From Salvia splendens (lineage: Eukaryota > Streptophyta > Magnoliopsida > Lamiales > Lamiaceae), in assembly GCF_004379255.2 (NCBI RefSeq), contig NW_024599277.1, positions 1 to 64,000 on the forward strand: a stretch of DNA of 64,000 nt, written 5' to 3'. The notes under the pieces are model-generated. The model did not search any database. It was given only the letters and a program-made list of their open reading frames with translations, and was not told the origin of the DNA. Positions within the stretch are counted from its first letter, which is position 1. Each line of letters starts with the position of its first letter. Of the stretch, positions 35,621 through 47,536 are shown in pieces. The translations under genes and the position numbers were made by a program.

Positions 35621-37699
35621 AGGCATTGTTTGGTAGCTATGATAACGGCAGATTAGATTATTTTACCTACATTATTGATCATTTGGTAGCATATATTATT
35701 TATGTCTAAAGCCTATGATTAAGGACAGACCCGATATAATAAACTCTCATATTACAGACAAAACTATCTGATCTTCATGGTCTGATTATTTATCTACATC
35801 AATTTTAAAAGATGACAAATCTATGTTTTTACACAAGTACCCTCATATTAAACTTTTTTATTTTTTTACACAAATATCGTTTCTTTTTATTTCTCTACAA
35901 CCGTTCCATCATTCACGAAAAGCAGTTCTCAACTCCACGACAAAAAATGTGCAGATTGGCAAAAAAGTGAATGAATCTTCAACAAAAGCAATCGCAATTC
36001 TCAATTCCGTCATCCTACGTCGGTAATTTTGATTAATTTTTTTCTTAAATCACGTTCCCTGATCAATTCCGTCATAAATCACACTGTGCCTTGGGGCAAT
36101 TCTGTTGTATGAACTAGGTCTTGCGCTCAATTGCTAATCGCTGGAGTCGTGGTCAATTGCTCGTGATTGTGGAGCCCTAATTTTGATATATTCTTCCCAA
36201 ATTTCATCGTGATTCTCATATTTATAAAAACTTGAGAAGGAGACATGCTTCATGAACTAAACTTGGAGAGAGTAGGATTAAAATCACTTGAAGTGGAGTG
36301 ATGGAATGAGTAATGGAGACTTGAGAGTTGAGAGAATGGAGTAACGGAGAAGGAGGCTGCGTAAATGGAGATGGAAGCTATTTCTTAATTTTAAAACTAA
36401 CCCTATTATGAAAGTTAATTAAAAGGATAATATTATCTTTATCTATTTTATTCTATTAATTTGGAATCCAATCGACCAACATAAAAAATAAAACAAATAT
36501 TCGTGTAGAATAGATTATTAATCAAATTTATGAAGATAATTTGTATAAAGATAATTTAACTTAGGATTATTTCACTAATCTTAGTCTAGGAATGTCTGAC
36601 GATATTTTTAAAGTCCAGGTGTTATGGACGAGATAAACTCATAGTGTAGGGACCATTTTTATAGTTCACTCTTTTTTTTAATGGGATACAACGGTAAATG
36701 TTAGGTAATAAATGGGTCAAATACTAGATTATAAAATCTTGTGTATACGAGCTAAATGTTTTTATATATAAATATTATTAAAAGTCATGTATCAACTTCT
36801 CTAGAAAATATTGTTTATACTTTATAGTATAGAACTAGGCTGAGTATATATTCAATAAAACACTCGTGCTTTATTAAATCCAAACAAAAATATGTCAATG
36901 ATTTTGGAATATTAATAAATAAACTTGATTATATAATAAAAATATCTAAATATCATACAAATAGATAGATATTATGTAGAATTATCTAAAATTAGGCCTA
37001 TGAAAATATCTAGATATTTGATTAGAATTAACTAAAGATAGAATTCTATAGAATATAGATATCTATATCTATACTACTTAAAAGGATCAGTTGGATAAAA
37101 AGATTTTGATACCCTTTTTGGTGGGAAATGCGATTGTGTAATTATATTTTATTTCTTTTACAAATTTATACTACTTCACCAGATATTATTGAGGATAAAA
37201 TGATCCACTTAATTTATTGAGTTTGGCTATCAAACCAAACCAAACCTAATGAGAGACAAGAGAGAAAGTTGAAAAGAAAAAAAAAGAAGAGGAAGAAGAA
37301 TAAGAGAAATGCCACCGCCGGTTAGAAATGCCGGTGCATACTAGAGCGAGGCCGGCGGGTCAGGTTCTTGTGGGCGGCGAAGCAGGGCGAAGGAATTGGC
37401 AAGGCAGAGCGGTGGAGTGGCGGTTGATCGGCGAGGCTGTGCAGAAGAAGTTTTGGTGATTCAGAAGGGAGGCCGGCAGACGGCGCACACCATACCGAGG
37501 CTAGCGGGGGCATGTGCAGGTGGGCAACGAAGCAGGGCGATAGAGAGGCGCGGCTGTTCGAAGAAGACAGAGAGATGAGAGATATGCTGAAACGGAAAAA
37601 TGGGGTAGAAGAATAAGATGAAGAAGACGTCGGCTCATTTTTTCATTAGGTTTTAAATGAACTTAAAAGTTGGCTTTTGGGCTATCCAATTAAATATAT
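35621..37699. other. Gene-free stretch with transposon debris
   Basis: Sequence near 36640-36660 (AGGGACCATTTTTATAGTTC) is an inverted match to 34613-34630. An older, larger foldback may therefore surround the repeat at 34637-35620. Near 37300-37580 there is a GC-richer patch with purine-rich lead-in and short open frames that I do not recognise. No gene can be supported. Confidence 0.45.
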
Positions 37700-37702
37700 T
37701 TA

Positions 37703-39190
37703 GGGCATCCACAGTGGGGCGCCCTAAGGGGCGCCCTAAAGCCCGCCTTATGCACCGCCACGTCAGCATTTTATCCTCCTGCCCTTCCACCTGCAGTGGG
37801 GCGCCCTAAGGGGTGCCATATAGGTTTTACTATTGTTTTGTTAATTAATTTAAATGTTTTCAAATATATAAATGCAAACTAATTAAAAAACACAACGATT
37901 AAATAGAAACGACAAATAATACATTGATTAAAAAAATGTTACACTGGTTATAAATAAAAAAATTGACTATTCTACAAAAGCCCCAACTTCCGGCGCAATT
38001 CATCGATCAACCCCTGGAGGTATTCGGATCTGGTCGGATCCATATACTTCATAAGGGCGTTGTGAGTATCCAACAACGTCCGCGCCATCGAGGCCGTTGC
38101 CAAATCCAAGTAGGCAATTGTCGTAGGGGTCGGGGTCGGGATCGGCGATGGGGGCGGCGGCCGAGGAGGATGTCGCTTTTGCCTTCCCCTTGTTCTTCGT
38201 AGCCTTGACGCCTATGGGACGCCGCCGGGAGGACATCGGTGTGCCGGAACTCTCTTCCTCCGTGCACGTCCGGTTGAGGTCCACCGGACGAGTTCCGCTT
38301 TCGCTGGTCGTGTAACCATCAGTGTCGGTGGTCTTCGTCCTCTTTGTCGCACCGGTGTGCAGAATCGTGCCTTGAAACTTCTGCTTGTCCCTCAAGAGCG
38401 CCCAGATACTGAAATGCTTGAAGTCGCCGTACATGGACTGGTACGATAACAGCGATCTATCGCGCACGTCACTCAAGCTCTCGCCGCTTCCCTGATCCTC
38501 GAGCACTTCTCGTACTCCGCCGCGAACAGGTTGACTTGCTTCTTCACCTGATCTCAGTGCTTGCGGAGCTGCTCCCTTTGGCGCTTGTATGCGCTCGGCA
38601 ATGCGATCCTAGTACGGGAGCTTCTTTTGGTTGTTCGCGAATATTGGGTCCTCCGATATATCCACCCAACACCTCGCCAAGACGAGGGTTTCATCCGGCT
38701 GGTAGTTCGTATGGCCGGGGACGTACTCTTCATTCGTTGCCAGAGGAGGCAACGCTTGGTCCGCTTTTTTCTGTCGGGGGCGGTGTCTGAGGGCTCGTCG
38801 GCGGAGGGGGCGGCGGCGCGACGGGAAGGGGCGGCAGGGCGAGTTGGAGACGGCTCCATGTCAGAGAGACCATACGAATCCGTACTGAAGTCGGGGTCAT
38901 ACTGCGCGTTGTCGTAGAACGACCGATATTCGCCAGGTTGTGTACCCGGCCACCGTGCGCCATCTCCAAATATCGGGCTACTAGGACTTGAGTATCCACC
39001 GGAATCCATTTTATAGCGTAATTTGAGAGTTGAAAAGTGAATCGAAAAGTTACAAATGAAATTTGAGGATGAGGTATTTATATAAACAAATTTTTGAATT
39101 AAAAAAAAAAAAAACTAAAACGCATTGCATTGTCCGCGTCGCCCACAGTAGGCGGACGATGCCCTATCGTCCGCCCCATTGTGGATGCTC
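37703..39190 (-). mobile_element. PIF/Harbinger element 5 (Myb-only)
   Basis: TTA target duplications lie at 37700-37702 and 39191-39193. The ends are GGGCATCCACAGTGGGGCG (left) and, read inward from the right, GAGCATCCACAATGGGGCG. A subterminal block (GTGGGGCGCCCTAAGGGG) occurs twice near the left end. A minus-strand TATA box (TATATAAATACC) lies near 39072-39083. Only the Myb-like gene is present. Confidence 0.9.
38000..39009 (-). pseudogene. Harbinger Myb/SANT-like gene, frameshifted
   Basis: The start at 39009 opens MDSGGYSSPSSPIFGDG. The SANT-like part (LARCWVDISEDP, FANNQKKLPYWDRIAERI) lies in shifted frames around 38590-38720. The later part (SLLSYQSMYGDFKHFSIW at about 38400-38460, then a Lys/Ser-rich tail) is open from 38506 to 38000. 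At least two frame changes are needed to join the parts. It belongs to the same superfamily as the gene at 6933, but to a distinct subfamily. Confidence 0.78.
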
Positions 39191-39193
39191 TTA

Positions 39194-40228
39194 GTTAGAT
39201 ATTAAAGATTAATTATTCTTAATTTAAATGGGCATATTTAACTTATTAAAGATGTTTTTACATCTTAATTGCCAAAAAAATGTTATCTTGAAGTGAATGA
39301 ACTTAATTCAATGATCTCACATGATATATTTTACTTTAAATTGAAAATGTTTTCAAATTTTCAATTTTGACATATTAATTTTATTTATAATTTATTATTA
39401 ATTATTTTGTAATACATTTTCTATAAGATTCATTGTATCTTAATACATTATTATTAATTATTTATTTTGTATAATTGGTGATATAAATATATATAAATAT
39501 ATCAATATGAATAATTGTATTAAATTATTTAATTATGTGTGGAAAATTATTGATAAATTATTGTGGGGTTTATGTGTAATTTAAATAAATATGTAGGTAA
39601 GAGTAAGATTGAAATATTCTTTTGGGTTTGAGTTTGGTGTAAATGGTTGTGGTAGAATTACTGTCTGGTGTGACACCGATGAAAAAATGAGTTTGAGTTT
39701 AGTGTAAATGGTTGGAGATGGCCTTAAAGAATATTAATTTATGTAGTGTATTATTTAGGATTTAGTTTGGGTATATTATTTGGACTTTAGTTTGGATTTT
39801 ACAGTGTAATTTAGATTTTAAATACTCTCTCCGTTCCGCGGTAGTGGAGTAATTTCTTTTCGGCAGATAATTTAAGAAAAAATTATTTTAAGTGAATTGA
39901 GTAAATGTAGAATAAAGTAGGAAATGAAAAATGTAGAGAGATAGATAGAATAAAGTTATGAAGAGTATAGTAAGTGAGAAAAAATGTGTTCACTTTACTA
40001 AAAAGGGAAATGACTCCACTACTATCGAACTAAGGGAGTAATAGTTTTGGGTATATTATTTGGACTTTAGTTTGGATTTTATGGTGTAATTTAGATTTTT
40101 AATAATAGTCTAGGTTTTGTAATTGATATCTTTTTTGGATATAATTGACTATTTTGTATGATCATAAATTTCAACTAATTTAAGTTGAAATATACTTGCT
40201 ATTTGTATATTTTATTCTAATTAACACA
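39194..40228. other. Gene-free AT-rich DNA with one MITE and a flanking repeat
   Basis: This stretch holds the Stowaway-like MITE at 39825-40038. It also holds a direct repeat of about 54 bp (GGGTATATTATTTGGACTTT...) at about 39769-39820 and 40049-40101, one copy on each side of the MITE. Nothing else is recognised. Confidence 0.6.
39825..40038. mobile_element. Stowaway-like MITE
   Basis: It runs from CTCTCTCCGTTCCGCGGTAG to CTACTATCGAACTAAGGGAG, with TA on both sides. The inverted ends extend about 30 bp (GTAGTGGAGTAATTTC versus GAAATGACTCCACTAC). Confidence 0.85.
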
Positions 40229-40238
40229 TATTATTAAT

Positions 40239-40882
40239 GGGGAGTGATCAATTGTTAACTCACTCTCTAGTTGTTAACTACAACTAATTTAAGACCGTAG
40301 AATTTTAGAAATCTAGTGGTCTAAAATTTGCCACGTGTAATTTTCATTTTTATTAATTAAATCGAAATAGATAAAAAAAACTACCAAATTAGGGTTTTGG
40401 ATGAAAATGTCAATATAGTGTTTTGAAAATATCAACACAATGCTTTGAGAATGTCAACACATTGCTTTAAGAATGACATTCTATATGTATTATATTGACA
40501 TATTTTATATACTATGTTGACATTTGTTGATGTACGAAAAAATTGAAAATTTTTGAATTTTTTTTTCAAATTTTGACATCGGAACATATGCAAGTGAGAT
40601 CCCGTTAGAATCCTTATGAAATTATCTTTAATTTGATTTATGTTGTGCGGAAAAATAATTTAAATCGAGAAAGTCATATGCGTTTGAAAATTATGTGATC
40701 ATTTTCAAAAGTTAGTTACAACTAATTTGTTATAAATTGATCTTAATACCCTTATTGACGTTTTTTATTGATCGTATTGACATTTCGGGGCTGATGATCT
40801 ACGCCATTGATTTGAATATCTAAGGGCTATTATTTAATTATAATTAACAATTAAGTATTGAGTTAGCAATATAACACTCCCC
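40239..40882. mobile_element. Mutator-type MITE with 10-bp target duplication
   Basis: The element starts GGGGAGTGATC and ends ATAACACTCCCC. It is flanked by the 10-bp direct repeat TATTATTAAT at 40229-40238 and 40883-40892. A long target duplication with short G-rich inverted ends fits Mutator-like MITEs. It has no coding capacity. Confidence 0.85.
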
Positions 40883-41600
40883 TATTATTAATTATATGCA
40901 TTATTATCTCCTTTTTTCCCTCTTTCCAGTCATAAAAATACTTTATTTAAAGTGGGATGAGAGAAGTATATTTCTCTTTTTGTTATTATTTGTAATGTTT
41001 TGAATTGTTTACATATTCTTAACTATAAACATCTTTTATACTCTCTTTGTTCTCTATTTTTTTAATCCACTCATCTTAAAATATAACCTTATTATTTGAA
41101 AAATCTTCTATCCTCATTATTTGAAAAGTCATATGACCTGTGCATAGCAACGGGAGGTAATACTAGTTATCTCAAAATATCTAGATTTTGTAGAAAAAAT
41201 CTAGATATTTTGAATATTAAAGAATGCAATAGATAATTCTAAAATAGGAAGTGGATGCCTATAAATATGGGAGATTTGTATAATTTTGTATAACTTGAAG
41301 TTTGAGAAATAAGGTGTTCATTAGTTTTCTCACATTACCAACATTTCCTAAATCATTTCCCATAAATTCCATTCATTCTCCTCTCAAATATTTCCTTCAA
41401 ACTAAATTACTTAGTTCTGACTTCTGAACAACCACGTCACTGCACTTAATTGATAACTCATTAATAATTGATTTTCATTTCAAAGAGACAAAGAAATATT
41501 TGTTTGTTATTACTTAATATAATACATAAGTATAAATATTTCGAATTGGATCACATAATTATATTTTTGGAACCTTATCTGTCTTTGTGGCAACTTTATT

Positions 41601-41892
41601 TGCCACAGTTAAAAATCACCTTATGAGGAGTACTTAATGAAGCATACATAATGAATTGACAAATACTACCATTTGCAGAGTAATGAATTATAATGAAAAC
41701 TTTAATTGATTGTACTACATGTGGAGTTATAACTAATTAGTAGTTTTGCCACAGTTAAAAATCACCTTATGAGGAGTACTTAATGAAGCATACATAATGA
41801 ATTGACAAATACTACCATTTGCAGAGTAATGAATTATAATGAAAACTTTAATTGATTGTACTACATGTGGAGTTATAACTAATTAGTAGTAT
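41601..41892 (+). repeat. 146-bp tandem duplication, two copies
   Basis: The unit starting TGCCACAGTTAAAAATCACC occurs at 41601 and again at 41747. I see no difference until the last base of the unit, so the duplication is recent. Confidence 0.93.
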
Positions 41893-41942
41893 TGTAGTAC
41901 AATATGTTCTAATGAAAATCCAAGAGAAACATGTATAGAATA

Positions 41943-42150
41943 TACAATTGGTTTCATATCTATTGATTTAAATTAATAATATTAAAGGTAAAAATTCCCT
42001 TTGTCTTAAGGATATGTATTGTCACGTAGGCTATTTTGAGAAATATTACAATTGGTTTCATATTTATTGATTTAAATTAATAATCTTAAAGGTAAAAATT
42101 CCATTTGTCTTAAGGAAATGTATTGTCACGTAGGCTATTTTGAGAAATAT
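41943..42150 (+). repeat. 104-bp tandem duplication, diverged
   Basis: The unit starting TACAATTGGTTTCATAT occurs at 41943 and 42047, with about four substitutions. It is older than the neighbouring 146-bp duplication. Confidence 0.9.
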
Positions 42151-42172
42151 TCAAGAGATACATATGAATTGT

Positions 42173-42488
42173 CACTACAAAAAAAAGCACTCATTAGTGA
42201 CGGAATTAGTGACGGCGAAAAACAACTCAAGAATTAGTGGCGGATAAATGACTGAAATTCGTTAGTCACTAATTAGTATCAGATAAGTCCGTCACTAATA
42301 TGTGACAACCACCTACTTTTCCGTCATTGAATGGGCTAGTAACTTTGGTGACGGACAAATCCGTTACTATAAGTTTTTAGTGACAAGCTTATTATTGACG
42401 GATTCGTCGGTACTTTATCCGTCAATAACTGTGTGTAGAGGAGAAATTTTGCTGATTCCGTCACTAAATCGTGAGTTTTTTTGTAGTG
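42173..42488. mobile_element. CACTA-type MITE
   Basis: The ends are CACTACAAAAAAAAGC and CTTTTTTTGTAGTG-like (GTTTTTTTGTAGTG), with 3-bp target duplications TGT (42170-42172 and 42489-42491). Many subterminal copies of TTAGTGACGGA lie in both orientations, as in En/Spm elements. There is no transposase. Confidence 0.92.
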
Positions 42489-42499
42489 TGTATTTGATA

Positions 42500-42660
42500 C
42501 TCTCTCCGTCCCACATTAATTGTCATACTTATGTTTCTGCACTCGTTTCTACCTTGTTCTCTTTCTTATTTTACCATTTCTCGACTTTAACTATTTATTA
42601 TCATTTTTACAAAACGAGTGCATAAATGTAAGTGTGACAATTAATGTGGAACGAAGGAAG
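42500..42660. mobile_element. Stowaway-like MITE
   Basis: The ends CTCTCTCCGTCCCACATTAA and TTAATGTGGAACGAAGGAAG are near-perfect inverted copies. Each is flanked by TA. It sits 11 bp after the CACTA MITE. Confidence 0.92.
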
Positions 42661-42921
42661 TATAATTCACCCTTGCCGATGTACCTACTAAGATTGATCT
42701 TTGATGATATGATACATCTAATATTATTACATATAGTAAATAGTAGTAAATCGTACTAGCAGGGTAGTCGTACAAATTTGTTCACCAAATTAGCCTACAT
42801 TTACTAAGCCACATTTTTTTTTTGTATTTTCACACACTTGAAATGGTACTTCCTACCTCCGAACCATTATATGTCCAGCATGACAAAAAACTCGGATGTT
42901 AAAATATTATTTGTAACGTTT

Positions 42922-43388
42922 TGTTGGCAATTGAAACTAAAAATATAATATATAATTGTCCCACATCGGTGTCAAGATAAAACTGAAACTAGTATATAAG
43001 TCTCATGGGCCCCTCCTCCTATCACCAATTGGTTTTAGGATGGAACCCATGGATTTCTATCATGGTATCAGAGCGGGTCACCGATTGTGGGCTAAAATTG
43101 ACTGACCCAGCAGTATATCTGGGCTGAAACCGAAAAAATGACTGACCCAGCAGTATAACTGGGCTGAAAATTTGGGCCAAGTGGTCCAACTGATCGAAAA
43201 AAAATTGGGCCGATTGTCCAATCGATTAGAAAAAGTCCAACCCCTCCAAGGTTCACCTTGAAGGGTTTGAGGGAGGGTGTTGGCAATTGAAACTAAAAAT
43301 ATAATATATAATTGTCCCACATCGGTGTCAAGATAAAACTGAAACTAGTATATAAGTCTCATGGGCCCCTCCTCATGGATTTCTATCA
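42922..43388 (+). mobile_element. TRIM (miniature LTR retrotransposon)
   Basis: Direct LTRs lie at 42922-43062 (141 bp) and 43278-43388 (111 bp, about 30 bp deleted). Both start TGTTGGCAATTG and end TTTCTATCA. The target duplication CGTTT lies at 42917-42921 and 43389-43393. The primer site TGGTATCAGAGC starts at 43063, and the polypurine tract GGGTTTGAGGGAGGG ends at 43277. The inner 215 bp is non-coding and contains a CTGACCCAGCAGTATAWCTG repeat in two copies. The LTR contains GTCCCACATCGGTG and TATATAAG, a plausible core promoter. Confidence 0.96.
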
Positions 43389-43393
43389 CGTTT

Positions 43394-44031
43394 CATAATA
43401 TATGTAAAATGTAGAAAAATACTTTTTCGTTTGGATCTTAGGAGTGTGATTAAGAGAGTGACAGTGTTAAGAATCCTAAACTTGTTTGACAACATAAGAG
43501 GTCTATTGTCAAAGTTGAAACCCTACTATTTCCTTAATCCCTAATTAGAATCCGATACGTATTATTGGGTAATATACTTGTAAATTGCAATTACATATGA
43601 AATTTCACTCACGGCTTTGGAGAGCTCCACCAACCAACAAATTAAACATACTTTTATTGTTATAAAACAAAGTATGAATGACACACACAATTCAAAAGAA
43701 AATGCATGAAGTAAACACCAAAATGAATTTAACACAAATCTAGAACATTTCATCAAACACAACATGAAGCATCGGCTGTATTTCAGTTGTCTCCATTTAA
43801 TGACGAGTCAAGAAGTAGAAGGGAAAGTTCCAATTTCACGTTTTGTATGCAGAATTTGATTGATCAATTCACGGTCCAGGAACACAGTTCATTTACTGTA
43901 CATTAACAATAACACATGGCATCTTCCTATTTGCTTAGAAAAAGGAGGGGCCCGTGAACTCTGCCACGTGATTCTCACACCCACCCCTTAAGATTTAACT
44001 CTATCTTACCAAAACTCGGCCAAAAAATATA
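43394..44031. other. Gene-free intergenic DNA
   Basis: Nothing recognised between the TRIM and Harbinger element 3. Confidence 0.5.
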
Positions 44032-44034
44032 TAA

Positions 44035-45731
44035 GAGCATCCACAACCGTGCTCTTGCTAACGAACACTTTTTCTGCCTCCTCTTAGGCAAGAGCACAAC
44101 ACCCACAGTCATGCTCTTCCGCAAGGACGAGCACAAGGGTCCCACCATTCCATTATTCAATTTAAATAAAAACATTTCCACAAAATTAAAATACATTAAA
44201 CATACCCGGAATAATATTACAAAATACATTAAAAATTAAAATTACATAATTAAAATCTTAAAAAATAAAAATTACATAATTAAATCCTAAAATAAAAAAT
44301 TACATAATTAAACTCCTAAAAAATAAAAATTACATAATTAAATTCATAAAATTAAAAAACTCCAAAGGCTCTTTCGACGTCTTTCAGCGCGGACTCTTGA
44401 AGCTGCGCAAAAAGAACCCGTCTCGGGTCTTGCGGGTTGCTTAGCGTCTTCACGAAAGTCGACCACCTTGGGTAGATACCATCGGCGATATAGTAACCCA
44501 TGCGGTATACATTTCCGTTGACGGTGAAGTCGATCGTCGGTGCTACACCATTCAACACATCATTGAAGAGGGGTGAAGAATAGAGCACGTTCAAGTCGTT
44601 GTTGGATCCGGCAACACCGAAATATGCATGCCAAATCCATAGGCGGTAGTCGGCGACCGCTTCAAGGATAAGCGTTGGGCCGCCGCCTTTGTGGCCGCTT
44701 AAGTGTTACCCCCTCCAAGCAGTCGGACAATTCTTCCACCTCCAATGCATGCACTCAATGCTGCCAAGCATACCGGGAGAGCCATGGACTGATTCGTGAA
44801 GACGAAGCAACCGTTGGCAATCATCGGTGGTGGGTGCCCAAAGGAATTCATCACTGAAAGCTGTACGAATGCCATCGCAAAATTTTTTAAGGCAAACGAT
44901 TCCAGTGGACTCACCGACATGCAAATACTCGTCGAAGAGATCGGCCGTTTGCCCAGTAGCGAGTTGTCGGATGACACACGTACACTTCTGCAACGCCGAG
45001 AGACTTTGCCGACCGGCTGCATCTGGACCTGTTTGGAAGAATTCAACACGGGCGGACAATGTGTTGACAATAAGCATAAACAAGCGCTTTGACATGCGAA
45101 AACGGCGCCTAAAGTAATCTTCCGGAAACTGCGGCGGGTCGGCAAAATAGTCGGCAACGAGCCTTTCGTGGGCTCCCTCCCGGTCACGATGGATGTAGCG
45201 GCGAGTTGATCTAGTTGGTTGAGGAGGAGGGGCGGGGGTATTCGCTGCGACATATGCTTCATAAGCGGCACGGTGTTGTTCGTAGTATTCTTGTTCTTCG
45301 TGCTCTGCTTCCGCAATGAGATGGGTGAAATCCATTTGAGGTTTTGAGTGAGAGATGAAGGTGTAGATAAGTTGTATGAAAAATATGAATGAGAGATGAA
45401 TGAGAGATGATTTGATGTGAAAAATGGATGATGAATGTGTATTTATAGATGATTTTGGGGAAAAAAATAGAAAAACGGGCAAAAAACGGCCATTTTTTTG
45501 GGATTGAGAAAATATTATATTTTTATTTTTTGGTATTATTTTCAATTTTAAAAAAAATGATTTTTCAACGGATATGTCGTTGGACAATCACACGCTGCCA
45601 CGTACGCTGCTCCCTGGCACGGACGTGCTTGATGCATCGAGCAGCGCCGTATCAGCGGCAAGAGCACAGCGGCGGACAGCGGTGTCGCGCCGCTGGCACG
45701 AACGAGCGCGTACTCTCCGTTGTGGATGCTC
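44035..45731 (-). mobile_element. PIF/Harbinger element 3 (transposase-only)
   Basis: The ends GAGCATCCACAACCGTGC (left) and GTTGTGGATGCTC (right) are flanked by TAA at 44032-44034 and 45732-45734. A TATA box on the minus strand (CTATAAATACAC) lies near 45437-45450. The A/T-rich 3' part repeats AATTATGTAATTTTTATTTT, as in element 1. There is no Myb-like partner gene. Confidence 0.92.
44352..45335 (-). pseudogene. Harbinger DDE transposase, nonsense and short end
   Basis: The start at 45335 (MDFTHLIAEAEHEEQ) sits about 100 bp downstream of the TATA box and is preferred over the longer in-frame Met. It contains RYIHRDREGAHERLVADYF, the helix region and the DDE domain. A TAA at 44706-44708 interrupts it directly after CPTAWRG; the same frame continues to 44352. 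The first catalytic position reads GSIECMHW, with Glu where the family has Asp. The second Asp (SNND) and the Glu (KDVERAFGV) remain. The protein ends right after that Glu, lacking about 70 residues normally present, so an internal deletion is likely. Confidence 0.9.
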
Positions 45732-45734
45732 TAA

Positions 45735-47533
45735 CACCGCAACACCATTAAATTATGCACCTCAAATAGTGAAAAAAAACAAAACAACCCACTAACTCAA
45801 ACGGCAATTCTTTGTCATGTGTATTAACACCTGTAAACTGTAAACATTGATTGTCAATATTTTATTGATAGATAGTCATCCAAATTATTGAGATATAAAT
45901 ATAATAGTAAAGTTCAATTTTAATCTTAAATATACAAAAATATGAATTTTGTCTAAAATAATCACTTTTTGAAAAACGGGTCTATAACAAATGAAAATGT
46001 TGCCGAATTAGTCATTTTTTACGTTCCGTCAAAAAAACTAACGGTCAACGCTAATTGTACAGTGGCGTGGCCATTAGTTTTTTGACGGAACCATAAAAAA
46101 AGAACCATTCCGACCAGTATTTCATTTGTTATGGACTTGTTTTTCAAAAAGTAAATGTTTTGAATCAAATTCGTATTTTGATAGTATGTTTAAGACTAAA
46201 ATTGACCTTTATTTTAAATATAAACAAGTATTAGCACCCGAGCTATGCACGAGACATAAGAGTTTCAAATAATGAATATAAAATATAATAAATATATATA
46301 AAATAAGAATTGAAAGCAATATGGAGATTTAAAAAAACAGAAATGTACTTATCTTGTCTCACTCAAAATGAAGAATTTACTACTCCCCAGTAAATGAAAC
46401 ATTTATGCAATTTTAATTTATAATCTAAGTGAAGTAAAAACAATAAAATTAATGATAAAAATAAGATGTGTGACTAATGATCTAAGAGTATGAATTAATT
46501 AGAATAAGATATACAAATAAAGAAAATATGTGTGAGTAAAGATGTTTATTGAAAGTGTTATGCAAGTCATTAATCCAAATAAAAGGTAAATTAATATATA
46601 AATTTAATAGCTTAATTTATAAAAAATTAATTTGAAAAGAATATATGGAATATTAAACATATCCACATTAAATATATGAATAATTTAAATCATATAAATT
46701 TAAAACTTCTTTGAGAAGTCAGGTTAGAAAATTTGTATTATCCAATAATCACATTTTAGTTGACTGTTTATTTCTTTCTTTTAATTTCAGACCATTGCAT
46801 AACTTGATACATTGTCAAAGACTAAATGAGTTTTTTATATTGGAAAAAATAAATTTCTTACTTCCCGCCACATATACGTATAAAAAGTAAATTACTACTA
46901 TCACTTAAAATAACGATAATATTTTATGCATCTTGTTTGTTTTTGTGAGAATTTACACTACTCTTTATATTAAGAAGGTATACAAACTTTATAAGTTAGA
47001 TTTAATTTTAAATATATATAATGTCATCTTATTCCTTAGTTTAATCTATAAACTTAGTAGTATTGTTTAATTAGAGGCGAATTAAAATATAATAACTAAA
47101 AACTTTAATTGAGTAAATATAGGATGGAAATTGTAAGCATTACATATATGTGTTGTCGTTTAGCTTGTGAATTAATTCGGAGAAAAAGTATTGCAATAAA
47201 TGATTAAATCTCAATTTTAACCTAAATAAATGGAAGGCAAACTAAACTCTCTACCACAATTCCAATTTAACTCAAATATAAGTCTAATTAATATATAAAT
47301 TTAATAACTTAATTATAAAAAAAATTAATGGTAGTGCACTATTTAAATGTGTTTTAAAACTTCTTCAAGAAGTTAGCATTTTATTGGGCTATTATTTGTC
47401 CAATTGTTTTTGTCTTAAAAAATTATTTTTGAATATAAGACACCTCATTTTTTCAGTTTCCCTCCAAAAAGGGCATTAAAGACTTTTCATCAAACTTGCA
47501 CTTTAGATTAGGATAAATTACATAATTTGTCCA
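45735..47533. other. AT-rich gene-free DNA
   Basis: Apart from the inverted repeat at about 45911-46211, I see only short open frames and A/T-rich sequence. Confidence 0.5.
45911..46211. repeat. Imperfect inverted repeat, MITE-like
   Basis: Outer arms AAGTTCAATTTTAATCTTAA and TTTAAGACTAAAATTGACCT pair. The pairing continues inward through CACTTTTTGAAAAACGGGTC versus GACTTGTTTTTCAAAAAGTA, and then GTTCCGTCAAAAAAACTAAC versus GTTTTTTGACGGAAC. No clear target duplication was found. Confidence 0.7.
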
Positions 47534-47536
47534 TTA

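Larger units (their letters stand above)
40893..42169. other. Gene-free AT-rich DNA with tandem duplications
   Basis: Two local duplications lie here (146 bp at 41601-41892 and 104 bp at 41943-42150). No coding exon or RNA gene is seen. Confidence 0.6.

Noticed and set aside
37322..37578. Short open frames in the GC-richer patch
   Set aside because: No start context, splice signal or motif supports a gene, and both strands are open.
45336..45587. Longer N-terminus for the element 3 transposase starting at 45587
   Set aside because: It would start upstream of the TATA box near 45440 and has low-complexity Phe/Ile/Lys-rich sequence. The start at 45335 matches family N-termini better.
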